Shown: positions 24,153 through 32,792 of the stretch, piece after piece
Numbering within the stretch: the first letter of the stretch is position 1
Layout of the letters: each line of letters starts with the position of its first letter
The notes under the pieces: generated by a model
Told to the model about the DNA's origin: nothing
Database searches by the model: none
What the model saw: only the letters and a program-made list of their open reading frames with translations
NCBI GenBank assembly: GCA_030682655.1
Contig: JAUXNU010000013.1
Coordinates: 1 to 35,523, forward strand
Source of the DNA: Actinomycetota bacterium
GTDB lineage: Bacteria > Actinomycetota > Coriobacteriia > Anaerosomatales > JAUXNU01
Length of the DNA stretch: 35,523 nucleotides
Direction: 5' to 3'
Made by a program: the position numbers and the translations under genes

Positions 24153-25009
24153 GCCGAGGAAGGGTGCGGCGCGCCCGCCTGTACGAGGCCATCGCGAAGG
24201 CGGTGCTTGGCACCATCGCGGCGACGACCATCGGCGTGGCCGTGGCGTTGATCGGATACATCGCCTTCCGGGGCGCGCGGTTCGTCTCGTGGGGATTCCT
24301 CACAGAGGCGCCACGGAAGGCGATGACCGAGGGCGGCATCTATCCCGTCGTCCTCGGCACGGTCTATCTGGTGGCGTGGACGGCGGTGCTCGCGCTGCCA
24401 ATCGGCATCATGGCCGGCATCTACCTGGCGGAGTTCGCGCCCCGCACGAGGATGACGCGCATGATCAGACTGGCGATCGCCAATATGGCCGGCGTACCGT
24501 CGATCGTGTACGGCCTCTTCGGGGTGGCATTGTTCGTGATCCAGCTCGGGCTCGGGCGCTCGATCATCTCGGGTGCCGCCACGCTCGCGTGTCTGACGCT
24601 GCCGGTCGTGATCACGGCGACCGAGGAGGCTCTTCGGCAGATTCCCACCGACTTGCGCCACGCCGCCCTGGCGCTCGGCGCGTCCAGGTTGCGCACGATC
24701 GGAACGGTGGTCCTGCCCGCAGCCGCCCCAGGAATCATGACAGGGTCGATACTCGGTCTCTCTCGTGCCGCCGGGGAAACGGCCCCGATTCTGTTCACTG
24801 CAGTCGCGTTCTTTGCGCCCGTCGCGAACTCGCCGCTCGATGAAACGATGGCGCTCCCGTACCACCTCTACATCATGGCCACTCAGGCGGTGAAGCAGTC
24901 TCCGATGATGGTGTGGGGAACCGCATTCGTGCTCGTTGCTGGCATCAGTTTCATCAACGTCATCGTTGCCACGTGGCGTTCCAGGCAAAGGAGAAGGATC
25001 ACATGGTAG
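24149..25009 (+). CDS. pstA: phosphate ABC transporter permease PstA
   Basis: The partner permease, 286 residues, with about six membrane segments. The cytoplasmic loop reads [23 protein letters not shown], and the PstA signatures [12 protein letters not shown] and [16 protein letters not shown] are present. ATG 24149 overlaps the pstC stop (ATGA) and has GGAGG 8 nt upstream; a GTG nine bases earlier is less well placed. The last 7 nt overlap pstB. Confidence 0.94.
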   Translation: MSRGRVRRARLYEAIAKAVLGTIAATTIGVAVALIGYIAFRGARFVSWGFLTEAPRKAMTEGGIYPVVLGTVYLVAWTAVLALPIGIMAGIYLAEFAPRTRMTRMIRLAIANMAGVPSIVYGLFGVALFVIQLGLGRSIISGAATLACLTLPVVITATEEALRQIPTDLRHAALALGASRLRTIGTVVLPAAAPGIMTGSILGLSRAAGETAPILFTAVAFFAPVANSPLDETMALPYHLYIMATQAVKQSPMMVWGTAFVLVAGISFINVIVATWRSRQRRRITW

Positions 25010-25791
25010 TCACAACCACCTCCGGTTTCTTCGAACTGGCCGAAGTCTCGGTCGCGTATGGTTCGGAGATGGCAGTCGCGGGGGTGACCATGCAGATTCC
25101 TGAGCGCGCTGTCACCGCACTCATTGGTCCTTCGGGATGCGGGAAGTCCACGTTGCTGCGGTGTCTGAACCGGATGAACGATGAACTCGGCGATGTGACC
25201 GTGGGCGGAACGGTCCTTCTTGATGGCCGCGATATCTATGGCCGCGGCGTCGATCCGGTCGAGCTGCGTACTAGAGTGGGTCAGGTGTTCCAGAAGCCCA
25301 ACCCGTTCCCGATGTCGGTTTATGACAACGTGGCGTATGGGCCCAGGACGCATGGGTTGCGAGCGCGTACCGAGCTTGACGCTATCGTCGAGGAGTCGCT
25401 GAAGCGCGCTGCGCTCTGGACCGAGATGAAGAACGCGCTCAAGAAGCATGCGTTTGAGCTCTCGGGCGGGCAGCAGCAACGGCTCTGCATCGCCCGGGCC
25501 CTCGCAACCACGCCTGAGGTGCTCCTGATGGATGAGCCTGCGTCGGCACTCGACCCGATATCTACCCAGCAGATCGAGGACACGATCGCTCAGCTCAAGT
25601 CCTCGGTTACGGTCGTCATCGTCACGCACAACATGCAGCAGGCGGCGCGGATATCCGACCACACCGCCTTCATGCTGCGCGAGAGCATGGACGAACCCGC
25701 GAAGCTTGTCGAGATGGGCGAGACGCGTGTGATGTTCACACATCCCGGCGACAAGCGCACCGAGGCATACATCACCGGGCGGTTCGGATAG
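25003..25791 (+). CDS. pstB: phosphate ABC transporter ATPase PstB
   Basis: The ATP-hydrolysing subunit of the phosphate importer, 262 residues. It carries Walker [10 protein letters not shown], the PstB-typical [10 protein letters not shown], the Q-loop in [19 protein letters not shown], the signature LSGGQQQR, Walker [13 protein letters not shown] and the H-loop in [11 protein letters not shown] 25003 is preceded by AAGGAGAAGGATCAC and overlaps pstA by 7 nt. No phoU follows, which is somewhat unusual for a pst operon; the negative regulator may be elsewhere. Confidence 0.96.
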   Translation: MVVTTTSGFFELAEVSVAYGSEMAVAGVTMQIPERAVTALIGPSGCGKSTLLRCLNRMNDELGDVTVGGTVLLDGRDIYGRGVDPVELRTRVGQVFQKPNPFPMSVYDNVAYGPRTHGLRARTELDAIVEESLKRAALWTEMKNALKKHAFELSGGQQQRLCIARALATTPEVLLMDEPASALDPISTQQIEDTIAQLKSSVTVVIVTHNMQQAARISDHTAFMLRESMDEPAKLVEMGETRVMFTHPGDKRTEAYITGRFG

Positions 25792-25842
25792 GACGGGAGC
25801 GGGAAGTTCCTGGATAGACCCTGGCAAGACCCTTCCTGAATG

Positions 25843-25899
25843 ATGGTTCCCTCGCCGGGTCCGGCAGTCGGAACCGGAAGCATGCGGGAGGGGAACCAT
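25843..25899 (+). promoter_or_regulatory. leader with two mutually exclusive stems
   Basis: ATGGTTCCC (25843-25851) can pair either with GGAACC (25870-25875) or with GGGAACCAT (25891-25899). The second pairing would cover the Shine-Dalgarno and the ATG (25898) of the exported-peptide frame that follows. The arrangement resembles a translational switch. I do not recognise a known riboswitch class. Confidence 0.3.
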
Positions 25900-26248
25900 G
25901 CGACTCGCACGAAGCGCACCCGCTCTGATCGCCACGATGCTTGTTGTCGCGGCACTTGTGCCGCACATCGCCTGCGCTGATGAGGTGACGATCAGCTGCA
26001 CCGGACACCTCTCCGCGCGAGCGGCTCACACTTGCAGGTGCCGCCGCCTCCGTGCACTCGTGCGACTGCGATGCCGAAGACTGGACCTAGATCCGGCGTC
26101 TGGCCGCGCGCTGGATTCCTCGCTCTTGCGAGCATGGAGTCATCCGTGGATTCCTTGCCAGGAGAGAAGAACGCAGGACGCGCCGAGGGGGAGTGGCGCG
26201 TCCTGCTTGATGAGCGGCGTTCCCGCCCCCGAGGGGGAGGAGGAGTGA
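25898..26248 (+). pseudogene. exported-peptide frame, probably broken
   Basis: GGGAGGGGAACC leads into an ATG and a credible signal peptide (MRLARSAPALIATMLVVAA, then an ACA-DE cleavage region). After about residue 40 the frame becomes rich in Arg and Cys and unlike a natural protein. Other phases also read poorly, and the frame runs through a perfect 12-bp hairpin. I infer that the start region belonged to a secreted protein now frameshifted or truncated. It could also be a short exported peptide whose real end I cannot place. It follows the pst operon by about 100 bases. Confidence 0.35.
26173..26206. terminator. perfect 12-bp hairpin, terminator-like
   Basis: GCAGGACGCGCC (26173-26184) and GGCGCGTCCTGC (26195-26206) are exact inverted repeats with a 10-nt loop. 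Only TT follows, so this is not a textbook rho-independent terminator, but GC-rich stems without U-tracts are common in actinobacteria. It could end the pst transcript or the broken frame above. A second weaker stem (CCCGCC/GGCGGG, ~26222-26256) follows. Confidence 0.5.
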
Positions 26249-26337
26249 AGGCGGGCGGCCTGCTCTTGGCGATATTGCAAGCAATTTTCGTGCCCTGAGA
26301 TCCGAAATGGGTTAAGATTCCGTCTCCGACAACTGCG

Positions 26338-26367
26338 TTGGTGCCGCTGTTTTCCGGAACGTATCAT
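26338..26367 (+). promoter_or_regulatory. possible promoter of the GNAT-nhaA operon
   Basis: TTGGTG (26338-26343), an 18-bp spacer and TATCAT (26362-26367), about 45 bases before the GNAT start. Moderate match to sigma-70. Confidence 0.35.
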
Positions 26368-26411
26368 GAGATGTTCTCGAAGCAGCCGGACATCATGGCG
26401 GGAGATGCAAC

Positions 26412-26933
26412 TTGACCGATGCGCTGATCCGCGACGCGTGCATGGCGGACGCCCAGGCTATCGCCGACATCTACAACCACTACATCGAGCATTCGACGGC
26501 GACTTTCGATACGGAACCCAAGACCGCCGAGGAACGTCTTTCGTGGCTCGACGCGCACGGCGAGCGATACCCCGTGCTCGTCGCGGAGATTGACGGCCGC
26601 GTCGTGGCGTGGGGCTCACTTACCGCGTGGTCGCCGCGTCCGGCATATGCTCCCGCCGTCGAGGTCTCGACCTACGTGGCGCCCGACGCTGTAGGGCGAG
26701 GTCTCGGACCGCAGCTCATGGAGGAGCTTGTGGAGTGCGCAAGGCGCGCGGGACATCGCGCGCTGCTGAGCCAGGTCGTCTCCGAGAACGAGCATAGTCT
26801 CCGTGTGACCGAGCGGATGGGATTCGAACGCGTGGGCCTGCTCAGGGAGGTCGGCCTCAAGTTCGGACGTCGCCTGGATGTCGTGATCTTGGAGCGACTG
26901 ATTGACCAAGGAGGTCTCGCGGAACGTGACTAG
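26412..26933 (+). CDS. GNAT-family N-acetyltransferase (phosphinothricin acetyltransferase-like)
   Basis: A cytosolic acetyl-CoA-dependent acetyltransferase, 173 residues. The fold shows the N-terminal IRDACMADAQAIADIYNHYI, a beta bulge with VEVSTYVAPDAVGRGLGPQLM (the acetyl-CoA-binding V/R-x-x-G-x-G/A motif) and SENEHSLRVTERMGFERVG. This layout is that of the phosphinothricin/methionine-sulfoximine acetyltransferase subgroup, whose natural substrates are often amino-acid analogues; the substrate here is unknown. The start is TTG at 26412 behind GGGAG. The end overlaps nhaA by 8 nt. Confidence 0.85.
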   Translation: MTDALIRDACMADAQAIADIYNHYIEHSTATFDTEPKTAEERLSWLDAHGERYPVLVAEIDGRVVAWGSLTAWSPRPAYAPAVEVSTYVAPDAVGRGLGPQLMEELVECARRAGHRALLSQVVSENEHSLRVTERMGFERVGLLREVGLKFGRRLDVVILERLIDQGGLAERD

Positions 26934-28284
26934 CAGCGCGAAACAAATAGGGCTCGAACGGGTTGCGCGACTACAGCGGGGCTTCGCGCAGTTTGTGAAA
27001 CTTGAGGTTGCCGGCAGCGTTGTCTTGCTTTGCACGACGGTCCTGGCACTCGGGCTAGCGAACTCTCCTCTCGCTGAGTGGTACCACAGCCTATGGGAGA
27101 TTGAGATCGGCATCTCGGTTGGCGGATGGCACTTCGCCGAGACGCTCCTGCACTGGATCGACGACGGCCTGATGGCGCTGTTCTTCTTCGTCGTAGGCCT
27201 CGAGATCAAGCGCGAAGTGCTTGTTGGGGAGCTCTCCTCGGCACGCAAAGCGGCGCTTCCGATCCTGGCGGCTTGCGGTGGGATGATTGTGCCGGCGCTG
27301 ATTTACATCATGGTCAACCGGGGAGGGGATGGAGCGAGCGGTTGGGGCGTTCCGATGGCGACCGATATCGCATTCGCCCTGGGTGTGCTCGCCCTACTTG
27401 GCAGTCGGATTCCCACGGCACTCAAGGTCTTCCTCACCGCCCTAGCCATCGCCGATGACATCGGCGCGATACTCGTGATCGCGCTCTTCTACACCGAGGG
27501 AATCGCGCTTGGCTGGCTCGGGATCGGGCTGGCACTTCTGCTCGTTCTTGTGATGCTGAACTTGCTCGGTGTCGATGGTCCACTACCGTACTTCCTCGTT
27601 GCCTGTGTCGTCTGGTTCGCCTTCCTGCACAGCGGCGTCCACGCCACGGTCGCCGGCGTACTCGTGGCATTCACAATCCCTGCCAAGGCCCGCACAGAGC
27701 CTGTCGCCTTCATAGAGTGGGCGCGCGGCAAACTAGATGAGATCGAACTGCAGGATGTGCCCGGTTCGCACGTGCTCGACGATCCGGTGCAGCAGCACCG
27801 CTCATTCGAGATCAGGGAGGCGGCGCGCTACACCGCGGCCCCCCTTCAGCGGCTTGAGCACACGCTTCTGCCGCTCACAAGCTTCATAGTCCTGCCCTTG
27901 TTCGCCCTGGCCAACGCCGGCGTCACGCTCGTCGACTACGATGTCGGAGCGCTGCTCCTCGAGCCTGTGACTGTAGGCGTCTTCCTAGGGCTGCTGGTCG
28001 GCAAGACCCTGGGCATCACGGCCTTCACCTGGCTTGCTGTGCGCTTCCGCCTCGCCGATCTACCCGCCCAGGTTGGCTGGGCGCACATCGTTGGTGCCGG
28101 CATGCTCGGCGGCATCGGGTTCACCATGTCGCTGTTCGTGTCGAATCTCGCCTTCCGGGGCGAACTCCTACGGGCGGAGGCGAAGCTCGGCATCCTGCTG
28201 ACGTCGGTCATCGCGGGTGTGCTCGGCTACCTCGTCTTGCGGTATGCCGTTCCGCAGCCTGCCGAGGACACGTTCGCGGCGTGA
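26926..28284 (+). CDS. nhaA: Na+/H+ antiporter NhaA
   Basis: Exports Na+ in exchange for protons, supporting pH and salt balance; 452 residues with about twelve membrane segments. The ion-binding aspartate pair appears in LAIADDIGAILVIALFYT. GWGVPMATDIAFALGVL and the terminal GAGMLGGIGFTMSLF are also family hallmarks. A charged cytoplasmic insert (~residues 260-300, IEWARGKLDEIELQDV) is common in actinobacterial NhaA. AAGGAGG (26908-26914) precedes GTG 26926 by 11 nt; TTG 26902 is an alternative start. It overlaps the GNAT gene. Confidence 0.93.
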   Translation: MTSSAKQIGLERVARLQRGFAQFVKLEVAGSVVLLCTTVLALGLANSPLAEWYHSLWEIEIGISVGGWHFAETLLHWIDDGLMALFFFVVGLEIKREVLVGELSSARKAALPILAACGGMIVPALIYIMVNRGGDGASGWGVPMATDIAFALGVLALLGSRIPTALKVFLTALAIADDIGAILVIALFYTEGIALGWLGIGLALLLVLVMLNLLGVDGPLPYFLVACVVWFAFLHSGVHATVAGVLVAFTIPAKARTEPVAFIEWARGKLDEIELQDVPGSHVLDDPVQQHRSFEIREAARYTAAPLQRLEHTLLPLTSFIVLPLFALANAGVTLVDYDVGALLLEPVTVGVFLGLLVGKTLGITAFTWLAVRFRLADLPAQVGWAHIVGAGMLGGIGFTMSLFVSNLAFRGELLRAEAKLGILLTSVIAGVLGYLVLRYAVPQPAEDTFAA

Positions 28285-28290
28285 GCCGCG

Positions 28291-28536
28291 CTACTCGACG
28301 GTTCCAAGCGTCCGTCCCCAACCGTGCCCCATGATGGCCGAGTTGAGCTGGTTGCACAGGCGGTGCCGCGTGTACCGTCCGGGCGGCAGCAGGTTCACGA
28401 TGCCAAGGACGTCAGCGGGAAAGTCCAGGAACTCCGCAGCGATGACGACGTCCAGCCGCGAGACGACCGTGGCCTGCCGGAAGAGCGTGTCGATCATGCG
28501 TTGGAATGCCGCACGGTTCTCGGCGAGGTCGGTCAA
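28291..28536 (-). CDS. small conserved-looking hypothetical protein
   Basis: An 81-residue protein with no signal peptide or membrane segment. The N-terminal half is helical (LAENRAAFQRMIDTLFRQA); the C-terminal half has VIAAEFLDFPADVLGIVNLLPPG, then YTRHRLCNQLN and GHGWGRTLGTVE. I do not recognise a family. GAGGAG lies 6 nt before TTG 28536, which I chose as start because residues further upstream in the frame are compositionally unlike the rest. It is convergent with nhaA, six bases from its stop. Confidence 0.6.
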   Translation of the reverse strand: MTDLAENRAAFQRMIDTLFRQATVVSRLDVVIAAEFLDFPADVLGIVNLLPPGRYTRHRLCNQLNSAIMGHGWGRTLGTVE

Positions 28537-28680
28537 GCGGGCTCCTCGGTCGCTTGGCAGACCAGTGTAGCGCGTCGGCTCGCGGGCGTGGGCTTGATTG
28601 CGCGAACGTGTGGGGCCACGATGTGACATGCACGCTGGCGTCGGGCCCTCACGAGGTGCCGGGCAAATCGAGGAGATGAC

Positions 28681-29241
28681 TTGGGGAGATTCGGACGTTC
28701 GCGCAGGGTAGCACGGTGTGTCGCAGCGATAGCGGGATGCGCGCTCGCCGCAACCGCGCTAGCCGCATGTTCGCGCGGCGGCACGGAACTGCAACTCAAT
28801 GACGCTTTGCGCAGCCGCATAGCCTCGGACTATCCAGGGTTCGTCTACGTTGATTCCGAAGGGTCGTCGGTCCCGGCAACGGATGGGAACACCGAGGAAG
28901 ACATGCAGGTCCGCTTCGAACGGATCGGCATCCCGTTCGTCATGAGCGTCCAATACAGGCGTGCCTTCTCCACGGGGGACGCGCCGGGCGACTGGGAGAA
29001 CATGGACACCTTCTGGCGCGCTCACGAGGCCGCCGTGACCGACGCCCTCATAGACTCATTCCTCGAGCGGCACGAGGGCGAGCACGTTTGGGTCGACAAC
29101 GTCGAGAGGGACGCCTCGAACCCGGAGCGCTTCAACGTCTGGTACGTGACCGACTACAAATGGGGGCCGCTGTCGTGGTCACGCGGCCAGGGAGAGAGTT
29201 TCGCGCTCGATGAGGCGACCGGGAAGTGGAGCTACCCGTAG
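28681..29241 (+). CDS. predicted lipoprotein of unknown function
   Basis: A 186-residue exported protein starting at TTG 28681 behind GAGGAGATGAC. An Arg-rich N-terminus leads into a hydrophobic stretch and the lipobox LAAC (Cys ~30). The mature domain is acidic and rich in aromatic residues, with segments such as SDYPGFVYVDSEG, DNVERDASNPERFNVWYVTDY and a final FALDEATGKWSYP, suggesting a beta-rich domain. No enzyme motif is visible. It is followed by a DUF6941-like gene in the same direction. Confidence 0.7.
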   Translation: MGRFGRSRRVARCVAAIAGCALAATALAACSRGGTELQLNDALRSRIASDYPGFVYVDSEGSSVPATDGNTEEDMQVRFERIGIPFVMSVQYRRAFSTGDAPGDWENMDTFWRAHEAAVTDALIDSFLERHEGEHVWVDNVERDASNPERFNVWYVTDYKWGPLSWSRGQGESFALDEATGKWSYP

Positions 29242-29316
29242 GTGGCGCTTCCGGCCAGCTCGCATCGCAGTGTCGCTCCCTCCGGTACGCCTGGACACCG
29301 ACACTAGGGAGACAGC

Positions 29317-29733
29317 ATGAGAGGCATGATCTTCACGGCCGATGCCGCCCGCAATGACGGCAACAAGGTCTCTTGCCTTGGCGGGTTCTGGACAGTGACT
29401 CAGGCAGGACCGGTTGTGGCCGACGTGGCCTTCGTTATTCGCGTTGAGGACGAGAGCGAGATGGGTGTCGAGCATCGCGTCAGGATCACATTGCAGGGCC
29501 TTGCCGAGCGTGACGAGACCATAGTCGGTGTCGATGCCGGATTCAAGGTCGACCGGGACTCTGCAGACACAAGGGCGCCGGTCGTGATATCGCGAGCCAT
29601 CTCGATCGGTCGGCGGGAGCTGGTCGAGGGTAGCTACGCCTGGGTTCTCGAGGTCGACGGGCACAAGCTCGACGAGTGGCCCTTCATCGTGACCCCCCGC
29701 ATCGCGCCCGAGGCTACCCCAGCCACTCCCTGA
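29317..29733 (+). CDS. DUF6941-like hypothetical protein
   Basis: A 138-residue soluble protein. The pattern FTADAARNDGNKVSCLGGFW, then a beta strand with VADVAFVIRVEDES, fits the small DUF6941-type proteins (F-A-D-A...G-K...G-W start), from memory and without a search. The function of that family is unknown. AGGGAGACAGC precedes the ATG. The last 20 bases overlap the 3' end of thrC on the opposite strand. Confidence 0.6.
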   Translation: MRGMIFTADAARNDGNKVSCLGGFWTVTQAGPVVADVAFVIRVEDESEMGVEHRVRITLQGLAERDETIVGVDAGFKVDRDSADTRAPVVISRAISIGRRELVEGSYAWVLEVDGHKLDEWPFIVTPRIAPEATPATP

Positions 29734-31255
29734 CGGCGCTCTCGACGCCCTCGCACCCGGCGTCTACCACGCCGGTGAACCGCTCCGACGCTGCGTCGAG
29801 CTCTGCCAGTGCGCGCGGCACGCATGCGCTCTCGCCCGCGAGCTCCTGCACCGTCGCCAGCAGCTGCACGCCGCTCATGCCGTCGTATTCCGCCGGCAGA
29901 GACTCCGCATACTCGATTCCTCGCAGCGCGCGCAACACGTCGGCGCCAAACTTCGCCCAGTGAGCTGTCGACACGACCAGAACGGGCGCATCACTGCGCA
30001 GCCGCTCGGCGACCTCCCATGCGACGGCGGTGTGCGGATCCATCAGGTACCCGGTCTCATCGAATACGCGACGCGACGTCGTGAGCGACTCGTCATTCGT
30101 CACGAAGTCGCCGAGGAACAGCTCGCGCATCGCCGCGAAGGTGGCGCGATCGACCTGGAAGCGCTTCTCCTCGGCGAGCTGGGTCATCCACTCGCGAACC
30201 CGTTCGGGTCCGGCAAGGTGGTAGAGCTGCCGCTCGAGATTGCTTGAGATCAGGATGTCCATCGACGGCGACGGCGTGGTGACCAAGTCGCGCTCGGAGA
30301 TGTCGTAGACGCCGGTGGCGATGAAGTCGGTGAGCACGTTGTTCTCGTTGCTTGCGCACAGCAAGCGGCGGATCGGCACGCCGATCTCGCGCGCGTAGTA
30401 CGCACCGAGGATGTTGCCGAAGTTGCCCGTCGGCACGCACACGTCCATCGGCTCGCCGGCCTTGACCCCGCCAGACGCGACCATGTCGGCGTAGGCGCTC
30501 ACGTAGTAGGCGACCTGCGGGAGCAACCTGCCCCAGTTGATCGAGTTGGCCGAGGAAAGCTGCAGTCCCCACCTGGTGTGCAGCCAGTCGCCAAAGCGCT
30601 CGTCGTTGAACGCGGCCTTGACCGCGTTCTGGCAGTCGTCAAAGTTGCCACGCACGCCGAATACGCCCACGTTGTCGCCGCGCTGGGTGACCATCTGTTT
30701 GCGCTGAATATCGGAGACGCCTTCGGCAGGGTAGAAGACCACGATCGATGTGTGGTTGCGGTTTGCGAATCCCTCAAGGGCCGCCTTGCCTGTGTCGCCC
30801 GAAGTGGCGACCAAGACGAGGTAGTCGTCCTTGGCAAGCCCGCGTGGGCGCAGAATGTCGATCGATTCCGAGAAGAACAGTGGCATGCACTGGAGCGCCA
30901 TGTCTTTGAAGGCGCTCGTGGGCCCGTGCCACAGCTCAAGCACGTGCATGTCGGGGCGCACCTCGACCACCGGTGCGATGCGGTCGTCGTCCCACTGGTC
31001 GCCGTACGCTCGGCGCATGAGCACGTCGATGCGGTCGTCGGAGACGTCGACGCCGAAGCGCGAGAAGATCGCTGCCGCCCGGCGCCAGTATGGCATCTCG
31101 GCGAACACGAGGATCTCTTCGAGGGTAAGCGCCGGCAGTGTCTCGGGCACGAAGAGCCCGCCGCCGGGGGCGATCCCCTTGACGACGACTTCGGTGAAGG
31201 GCCGATGCCCCGGACCGAGCCCCCTCGTGTCCGTGTAGTGGATGATGTTCCTCAT
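29714..31255 (-). CDS. thrC: threonine synthase
   Basis: PLP enzyme converting O-phosphohomoserine to threonine, 513 residues, the long (E. coli/yeast-like) class. The N-terminus MRNIIHYTDTRG with PGGGLFVPE is typical. The Schiff-base lysine is K117 in TSAFKDMALQ. The phosphate/PLP-binding segments VATSGDTGKAALEGF and PTGNFGNILGAYYA follow. I chose ATG 31255, where the family begins; the upstream frame is unsupported and there is no strong Shine-Dalgarno. It diverges from the proposed homoserine kinase, so substrate-making and substrate-using steps sit side by side. Confidence 0.95.
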   Translation of the reverse strand: MRNIIHYTDTRGLGPGHRPFTEVVVKGIAPGGGLFVPETLPALTLEEILVFAEMPYWRRAAAIFSRFGVDVSDDRIDVLMRRAYGDQWDDDRIAPVVEVRPDMHVLELWHGPTSAFKDMALQCMPLFFSESIDILRPRGLAKDDYLVLVATSGDTGKAALEGFANRNHTSIVVFYPAEGVSDIQRKQMVTQRGDNVGVFGVRGNFDDCQNAVKAAFNDERFGDWLHTRWGLQLSSANSINWGRLLPQVAYYVSAYADMVASGGVKAGEPMDVCVPTGNFGNILGAYYAREIGVPIRRLLCASNENNVLTDFIATGVYDISERDLVTTPSPSMDILISSNLERQLYHLAGPERVREWMTQLAEEKRFQVDRATFAAMRELFLGDFVTNDESLTTSRRVFDETGYLMDPHTAVAWEVAERLRSDAPVLVVSTAHWAKFGADVLRALRGIEYAESLPAEYDGMSGVQLLATVQELAGESACVPRALAELDAASERFTGVVDAGCEGVESAVREWLG

Positions 31256-31436
31256 GGATGCATGATACCCGACGGCGTGCTTCGTCTGCGCGGCTGTATG
31301 CGAGTTCTCCAGCGCCCACGCCGCGCGCGTTCGACAACCTATGGCTCTTGCGCGGACCTGCGAAGCTGTGCGCCCGAGGGCCGATTCCAGTACGCTTGTG
31401 TCCCTAACAGCATGCCGCAGTTTCGATGGGGGCGGA

Positions 31437-32648
31437 ATGAAGTACTGCGTGGTGATTCTCGACGGTGCTGCTGGATGGCCCCTCCCCGAACTCGGTGGAC
31501 GGACGTGTCTGGGCGCCGCCGAGACACCGAACCTCGATGAGCTGGCCCGGAGCGGGCGCTGCGGCCTGGCGCAGACCGTCCCCGCACACATGGAGCCGTC
31601 CTCCTCGGCGGCCTGCACGTCGATCCTTGGCTACGATCCGGTCGAGGACTACGTTGGCCGAGGAGCGATCGAAGCGGCAAGCATGGGTATCCAGCTCGCG
31701 CCCGATGAAGTCGCGCTACGCATGAATCTCGTGACGGTTGAGGATGACCGGATGCGCAGCTACGCTGCTGGACACATGCCGACCGAGGAGTCGCGCGCGA
31801 TCGTGGCCGACCTCGGGCAGGCGCTCGACGACGAGACATTTCGCGTGCACCCTGGTGTGGCGTACCGCCACATCCTCGTGGTGAAAGGACACCCGGAGCT
31901 TGCCGATGCGGAGTACACCCCTCCGCACGACATCTCTGACCGCGAGATCGCAGGGAACCTTCCGCGCGGTGCCGGGGCCGACATGCTGCTGGAGTATATG
32001 AAGAGGGCCCGGCAGGTCCTGCAGCACAGTGCGCTCAACCTATGTCGTACTGACGCGGGAGAGCTCCCGGTGACGGACGTGTGGCCGTTCTGGCCCGGCG
32101 TCGCCCCTTCGGGCATGATCCCGTTCCAGTCAAGGCGGGGGAAGCGCGCAGCGTTGACATCGGGCGTGGACCTGTTGAACGGCCTCGCGGTGCTCACCGG
32201 CATCGACCGTCTGGATATCGATGGTGTGAGCGACGGACCGGACAACGACTACGCTGCTCAGGTGGCGGGGGCGATCGAGGCGCTCGGGAACCACGATGTC
32301 GTGCTCGTTCACGTGGAGTCGCCTGACGAAGCGGGACATGCAGGTGACATCAGGGCAAAGATCGCCGCGATCGAGGCGATCGACCGGGAGGTCATTGGGC
32401 GACTCATGGCTTGCGGCATCGAGATGCGACTTCTTGCTATGCCCGATCACCCGACACCCATAGCTCTCAAGACGCACGTCGGAGAAGCCGTCCCGTTCGT
32501 GCTGTGGGGACCAGGCGTCCCGAGCAACGGAGCGAATGCCTATAGCGAATCTGCGGCCGGGAATACGGGCCTGTTCCTCGATCCCGGCCGAGGCGTGATG
32601 GACCTGCTTCTGGCTCAGCAGCCGAGCCGGACCGCGACCGTGCTTTGA
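31437..32648 (+). CDS. apgM-like protein, proposed homoserine kinase
   Basis: An alkaline-phosphatase-superfamily protein of 403 residues related to archaeal-type cofactor-independent phosphoglycerate mutase. Metal-site motifs include MKYCVVILDGAAGWPLPELGG at the N-terminus (DG), the Ser region HMEPSSSAACTSILGYDP, HVESPDEAGHAGD and MPDHPTPIALKTH. Bacterial members of this subgroup have been proposed to be homoserine kinases (TIGR02535-type), because they occur with threonine-pathway genes. The divergent thrC 180 bases away supports that here. Phosphoglycerate mutase activity remains the alternative. GGGGGCGGA precedes ATG 31437. Confidence 0.85.
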   Translation: MKYCVVILDGAAGWPLPELGGRTCLGAAETPNLDELARSGRCGLAQTVPAHMEPSSSAACTSILGYDPVEDYVGRGAIEAASMGIQLAPDEVALRMNLVTVEDDRMRSYAAGHMPTEESRAIVADLGQALDDETFRVHPGVAYRHILVVKGHPELADAEYTPPHDISDREIAGNLPRGAGADMLLEYMKRARQVLQHSALNLCRTDAGELPVTDVWPFWPGVAPSGMIPFQSRRGKRAALTSGVDLLNGLAVLTGIDRLDIDGVSDGPDNDYAAQVAGAIEALGNHDVVLVHVESPDEAGHAGDIRAKIAAIEAIDREVIGRLMACGIEMRLLAMPDHPTPIALKTHVGEAVPFVLWGPGVPSNGANAYSESAAGNTGLFLDPGRGVMDLLLAQQPSRTATVL

Positions 32649-32684
32649 CGCTGCTTTGACGATCGCTTTGCCGCTTTGACGATC
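32642..32684 (+). repeat. GCTTTGACG short tandem repeats
   Basis: GCTTTGACG at 32642-32650, 32653-32661 and 32673-32681, plus GCTTTGCCG at 32665-32673. Two copies extend to GCTTTGACGATC. The first covers the stop codon of the homoserine-kinase-like gene. Irregular spacing (11, 12, 8). Confidence 0.6.
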
Positions 32685-32792
32685 TGCAGGATGTGCAGGA
32701 CGAAGCGGGTACTCAGCGTATATACTTCTTAACGAAGCGTGATCCGCGGCGACTGGGATGCCGCGCGCACGTTCTGCGCGAGGGGGGGGGCA

